Part shown: positions 5,510 through 7,953 of the stretch, piece after piece
Numbering within the stretch: position 1 is the first letter of the stretch
How the letters are laid out: every line of letters starts with the position of its first letter
Assembly (NCBI GenBank): GCA_026395455.1
Contig: JAPLYR010000072.1
Location: 1 to 7,953 of the forward strand
Source of the DNA: Candidatus Roizmanbacteria bacterium
Lineage (GTDB): Bacteria > Patescibacteriota > Microgenomatia > UBA1406 > GWC2-37-13
Direction of reading: 5' to 3'
Length of the DNA stretch: 7,953 bases
Translations under genes and position numbers: made by a program
Notes under the pieces: generated by a model
The model's database searches: none
What the model was told of the DNA's origin: nothing
The model's input: the letters and a program-made list of their open reading frames with translations, nothing else

Positions 5510-6200
5510 TATAAGAAATGGGAAATGTGTTCGATTATTTCAAGGGGACTATACCCAAGAAACAGTCTATGAGGATGATCCAATCGTTGTGGCAAAAAAA
5601 TGGGAAGCGCAAGGAGCCCAAATACTTCATGTTGTTGATTTGGACGGAGCAAAAGAGGGAAAAATAATAAATATAAATAGCATAAAAAAAATAGTAAACG
5701 CTATTTCCATCCCAATTCAAGTAGGAGGTGGCATTCGTTCACTTTCATCAATTTCCGAATTAATTAGCAGTGGTATATCGAGAGTTATATTGGGAACAGT
5801 TGCTATCGAAAACAGGAACTTACTTTATAAGGCAATAGATATGTGTGGAGAAAAAATAGTTATTTCACTTGATGCAAAAGATGGTGTTTTGATGAAGAAT
5901 GGATGGTTAGAAAAAACAAACAATAATCTAGTTTCTGCTATTCAAGAATTAAAAAAAAGTGGAGTGCGGTCTTTTATTTTTACTGACATAAATAAAGACG
6001 GGACAATGACAGAACCAAACTATAAAATCATTCAATCGCTAATTGAAAATCTAAATATAGATTTAACAATTGCAGGTGGTATTTCGTCAAGTGAGCAAAT
6101 AGTCAGATTAAAAGAAATGGGCGTAAAAAGTGTCATTATCGGTAAGGCAATATACGAAGGAAAAATTAATTTAAAGGAGGTAATACAATATGTTAGCTAA
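5487..6200 (+). CDS. hisA: ProFAR isomerase (HisA)
   Basis: An Amadori isomerase that converts ProFAR to PRFAR. It is a (beta/alpha)8 barrel of 237 residues with the half-barrel repeat typical of HisA/HisF. Catalytic candidates are Asp8 in 'PAIDIRNG' (5-12) and Asp129 in 'SLDAKDG' (127-133), the counterparts of Asp8 and Asp127 of the Thermotoga enzyme. Phosphate-binding stretches are 'VGGGIRS' (79-85) and 'IAGGISS' (195-201), and 'TDINKDGT' (166-173) is conserved. The start overlaps hisH by 23 nt, in a different frame and without a Shine-Dalgarno. The ATG directly begins the usual 'MKIIPAIDI', which fixes it. It overlaps hisF by 11 nt, and its final codons contain the strong ribosome-binding site of hisF. 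No trpF is visible here, so a dual PriA role cannot be judged from context. Confidence 0.96.
   Translation: MKIIPAIDIRNGKCVRLFQGDYTQETVYEDDPIVVAKKWEAQGAQILHVVDLDGAKEGKIININSIKKIVNAISIPIQVGGGIRSLSSISELISSGISRVILGTVAIENRNLLYKAIDMCGEKIVISLDAKDGVLMKNGWLEKTNNNLVSAIQELKKSGVRSFIFTDINKDGTMTEPNYKIIQSLIENLNIDLTIAGGISSSEQIVRLKEMGVKSVIIGKAIYEGKINLKEVIQYVS
6173..6180 (+). promoter_or_regulatory. Strong Shine-Dalgarno site of hisF
   Basis: AAAGGAGG lies 9 nt before the hisF ATG at 6190, inside the end of hisA. It is the only strong Shine-Dalgarno among the ten pathway genes, the others having none or a weak one (AAAGGA before hisH). It supports the chosen hisF start and shows that the ribosomes of this organism can use a standard anti-Shine-Dalgarno. 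Confidence 0.85.
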
Positions 6201-6945
6201 ACGAATAATACCCTGTCTTGATGTTGATAATGGGCGTGTCGTAAAGGGAGTTAATTTTGTACAACTTAAAGACGCTGGAGATCCTGTTGAGCTTGCAAAG
6301 TTCTATTATCAAGAAGGTGCGGATGAGTTAGTTTTTTTAGATATCACAGCATCAAGCGATAATAGAAAAACAATGATTGAAGTGGTTAAGAAAGTTGCCC
6401 AAGAACTTTTTATTCCTTTTACTGTTGGAGGTGGAATTCGTTCGGTGCAAGATATAAAAGGTATTCTCCTGGCAGGAGCGGATAAAGTTGCTGTTAACAC
6501 AGCAGCAATAAAAACTCCTCAACTTATTAGTGAGGGAGCAAGAATGTTTGGAAATCAATGTATCGTAGTTGCAATCGATGCAAAAAAAAATAGAAGAAAA
6601 TGGGAAGTATATATTAATGGAGGAAGAACGCCTACTGGCATAGGTGTTTTAGACTGGGCACAACAAGTGGCAAAATTAGGGGCAGGAGAAATCCTACTTA
6701 CCAGTATGGATCGGGACGGCACAAAGAAGGGATTTGATATTAACTTAACAAAAGTAATATCTGAAAGTGTCGCTATCCCAGTTATTGCATCTGGTGGAGC
6801 AGGAACAAAGGAAGATTTTATGGCAGTTTTGAAAGAGGGAAAAGCAGATGCAGCACTAGCCGCATCATTATTTCATTTTGGAGAGTTCTCTATTAGTGAA
6901 GTAAAAGAATATTTAATAGACAACAAAATAGAAGTTAGAAAATAA
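6190..6945 (+). CDS. hisF: Imidazole glycerol phosphate synthase, cyclase subunit (HisF)
   Basis: Uses ammonia from HisH to convert PRFAR to imidazole-glycerol phosphate and AICAR. It is a (beta/alpha)8 barrel of 251 residues, the normal length. Catalytic Asp11 lies in '[16 protein letters not shown]' (5-20) and Asp130 in 'AIDAKK' (128-133). Phosphate-binding and barrel motifs are 'VGGGIRS' (79-85), '[13 protein letters not shown]' (171-183) and '[12 protein letters not shown]' (199-210), with '[14 protein letters not shown]' (219-232) near the end. It resembles HisA in its half-barrel pattern, but the 'CLDVD' start and 'TSMDRDGT' identify it as HisF. It overlaps hisA by 11 nt and has the one strong Shine-Dalgarno of the operon, so it may be initiated independently of hisA. 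Confidence 0.97.
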   Translation: MLAKRIIPCLDVDNGRVVKGVNFVQLKDAGDPVELAKFYYQEGADELVFLDITASSDNRKTMIEVVKKVAQELFIPFTVGGGIRSVQDIKGILLAGADKVAVNTAAIKTPQLISEGARMFGNQCIVVAIDAKKNRRKWEVYINGGRTPTGIGVLDWAQQVAKLGAGEILLTSMDRDGTKKGFDINLTKVISESVAIPVIASGGAGTKEDFMAVLKEGKADAALAASLFHFGEFSISEVKEYLIDNKIEVRK

Positions 6946-6950
6946 ATTAT

Positions 6951-7286
6951 ATGGACATAACAAATATTGATTTTAAAAAGATGAATGACATTATCCCAAC
7001 AATCATTCAAGATAGTAAAACAAATGAAGTGTTTATGCTGGGATATATGAATAAAGTATCACTTCAAAATACCATAAAGACAGGGGATATACATTTTTGG
7101 AGCAGAAGTCGTAATATGCTTTGGAAAAAGGGTGAAACATCAGGCAATCAACTTAAGGTTAAAGAAATATATTTAGACTGCGATGGAGACACTTTATTAA
7201 TAAAAGTTCAGTTAATTGGAATAAACGTTTGTCACACGGGAAAGAGAACATGCTTTACTAAACAATTATCATTTACACAGAAATAA
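6951..7286 (+). CDS. hisI: Phosphoribosyl-AMP cyclohydrolase (HisI, stand-alone)
   Basis: Opens the purine ring of phosphoribosyl-AMP to give ProFAR. At 111 residues it is the single-domain form, not the HisIE fusion of enterobacteria. Motifs are '[19 protein letters not shown]' (16-34), '[10 protein letters not shown]' (45-54), '[10 protein letters not shown]' (57-66), 'LDCDGD' (75-80) and 'CHTGKRTCF' (94-102). The metal-binding Asp76, Asp78 and Asp80 and the three zinc Cys (77, 94, 101) are all present, so it should be active. It starts 5 nt after the hisF stop without a Shine-Dalgarno, and hisE follows after 1 nt, so the two are cotranslated though unfused. Confidence 0.96.
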   Translation: MDITNIDFKKMNDIIPTIIQDSKTNEVFMLGYMNKVSLQNTIKTGDIHFWSRSRNMLWKKGETSGNQLKVKEIYLDCDGDTLLIKVQLIGINVCHTGKRTCFTKQLSFTQK

Positions 7287-7287
7287 T

Positions 7288-7566
7288 ATGAAACTTGAAG
7301 AGTTGTATGAAATTATAAAAAAAAGGAGAGAAATAAAACCAAAAGGATCGTATGTCACTAGCCTTATTAGTCAAGGCACTGATCGTATTATCCAAAAAGT
7401 AGGAGAAGAAGCCGTTGAGGTTGTTATTGCAGCAAAAAATTCGAACAATAATAAACTAATTTCTGAATCTGCAGATTTACTCTTTCACTTATTAATTCTT
7501 TTAGAAACGAAGGGGATTACTTTAGATGAGATTTACGAAGAGTTAAGAGCAAGAAACCTCAGTTAA
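7288..7566 (+). CDS. hisE: Phosphoribosyl-ATP pyrophosphatase (HisE, stand-alone)
   Basis: Hydrolyses phosphoribosyl-ATP to phosphoribosyl-AMP and pyrophosphate, the second pathway step. The 92 residues form the all-alpha MazG-like fold: 'LEELYEIIKKR' at the N-terminus, 'GSYVTSLISQG' (20-30), the acidic metal-binding helix 'KVGEEAVEVVIAAK' (37-50) with Glu40, Glu41 and Glu44, and 'ESADLLFHLLILL' (60-72) with Glu60 and Asp63. It starts 1 nt after the hisI stop, as a split version of the HisIE fusion. It is the last gene of the operon. No intrinsic terminator follows: its stop is 1 nt from the stop of a convergent minus-strand gene. Confidence 0.95.
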   Translation: MKLEELYEIIKKRREIKPKGSYVTSLISQGTDRIIQKVGEEAVEVVIAAKNSNNNKLISESADLLFHLLILLETKGITLDEIYEELRARNLS

Positions 7567-7567
7567 A

Positions 7568-7953
7568 TTATATTTTCCTACTATCATATGCCCAATGAAG
7601 AAGGGCTTGTCTTTGTCGTGGTCGACAAGTTAAATCTCCTGGCGAGCAATTTTTTTGTATTTGAGATATATGACGTTTCATAGCTTTCCATCTTTTTATT
7701 TGTCGTTCATCATCGATTTGTCTTCTTCCTCTGTAATATCGACAATACCATTGAAACCATCCGCGCGGATCATTAGGATGTATCCAATTCTTATCTTTCC
7801 AAACAGAAAGAGGTTGACTGGCGTCAACTTTAAAATAGTTTAATGTTGGGTCGTGAGTATCATGTGCAAATTTTGCATGTGTAAACCAGTCCTTCGGAAA
7901 CTCATCTACAGAATCCCTCATATATACTCCTCCAAATATCCCAAGTTCTAGCA
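7568..7953 (-). CDS. Conserved-looking protein of unknown function, 5' end outside the window
   Basis: The minus strand is open from the right edge to TAA at 7570-7568, giving 127 visible residues. An ATG at 7921 looks like a start with a good GGAGGAG upstream, but the frame continues past it as LELGIFGGVY before 'MRDSVDEFP'. This reads as real protein, so GGAGGAG is probably just the codons for Gly-Gly-Val. The protein is rich in Trp, Tyr and Arg: 'FPKDWF', 'DPTLNYFKVDASQPLSVW', 'WIHPNDPRGWFQWYCRYY', 'RGRRQIDDERQIKRW', a CX6C pair in 'NCSPGDLTCRP', and 'RQRQALLHWAYDSRKI' at the C-terminus. From memory, unchecked, this block structure is shared by uncharacterised proteins of diverse microbes. 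I see no signal peptide or membrane segment in the visible part. It converges on hisE and is probably unrelated to histidine synthesis. No function is proposed. Confidence 0.8.
   Translation of the reverse strand, partial: LELGIFGGVYMRDSVDEFPKDWFTHAKFAHDTHDPTLNYFKVDASQPLSVWKDKNWIHPNDPRGWFQWYCRYYRGRRQIDDERQIKRWKAMKRHISQIQKNCSPGDLTCRPRQRQALLHWAYDSRKI

Noticed and set aside
7606..7629. Hairpin TTGTCG-TGGT-CGACAA (7613-7628), or CTTGTC/GACAAG, as the operon terminator
   Set aside because: It lies inside the coding region of the minus-strand gene, is not followed by a T-tract on the + strand, and its bases are explained by the CRPRQRQ codons. No operon terminator can be assigned.
7655..7843. 62-residue + strand frame downstream of hisE
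   Set aside because: It is antisense to the Trp/Arg-rich minus-strand protein, whose motif-rich sequence is clearly the coding one.
1..7953. Mobile elements, CRISPR arrays, tRNA or rRNA genes
   Set aside because: No direct-repeat arrays, transposase-like proteins, terminal inverted repeats or RNA-gene signatures were seen; the window is filled by the his operon and its flanking genes.

Overview
The window is almost entirely one compact histidine-biosynthesis operon on the + strand (about 35% G+C by eye), in the order hisG-hisD-hisC-HAD phosphatase-hisB-hisH-hisA-hisF-hisI-hisE. Two partial minus-strand genes flank it. Together the ten genes cover every step from PRPP and ATP to histidine. 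The gene for histidinol-phosphate phosphatase, the usual gap, is most likely the HAD hydrolase between hisC and hisB. TGA is a normal stop here (hisG, hisC, HAD, hisB), so codes that reassign TGA are excluded. The AT-richness, very tight packing, scarcity of Shine-Dalgarno sites, a TrpR/YerC-type regulator and the type of hypothetical protein at the right edge suggest a Patescibacteria/CPR-like or other small-genome bacterium. That placement is inference only.

Layout. Positions 1-212 (minus) hold the N-terminal part of a TrpR/YerC-family regulator that runs off the left edge. Positions 213-388 are a dense control region: an extended -10 promoter for the regulator, a TTGACA/TAACAT promoter for the operon, and an inverted repeat TAACAT-N6-ATGTTA over that -10 (candidate operator). 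They also hold a 22-codon leader ORF with two adjacent His codons and a set of mutually exclusive hairpins ending in a strong intrinsic terminator just before hisG. This is a classical translation-dependent attenuator. Positions 389-7566 are the ten structural genes, mostly with overlapping stop/start codons (4, 17, 4, 4, 23 and 11 nt) or gaps of 1-5 nt. The only sizeable gap, between hisD and hisC, holds a perfect 9-bp hairpin. Positions 7568-7953 (minus) hold a conserved-looking uncharacterised protein, convergent with hisE and open at the right edge.

How the genes work together. HisG (long form with a C-terminal regulatory domain) starts the pathway. HisE and HisI hydrolyse and open the purine-derived ring, HisA isomerises, and HisH plus HisF form the glutamine-dependent synthase that makes IGP and AICAR. 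HisB dehydrates, HisC transaminates, the HAD protein probably dephosphorylates histidinol phosphate, and HisD oxidises histidinol to histidine. The order matches enterobacterial hisGDCBHAFI, but both fusions of that operon (phosphatase-HisB and HisI-HisE) are separate genes here, and the phosphatase is a different HAD type. The most notable signals are the apparent double control (repressor-type operator plus His-codon attenuator), the likely leaderless starts of both divergent transcripts, and an Asp at a usual zinc-ligand Gln position in HisD. No stretch over 300 bases lacks a gene.
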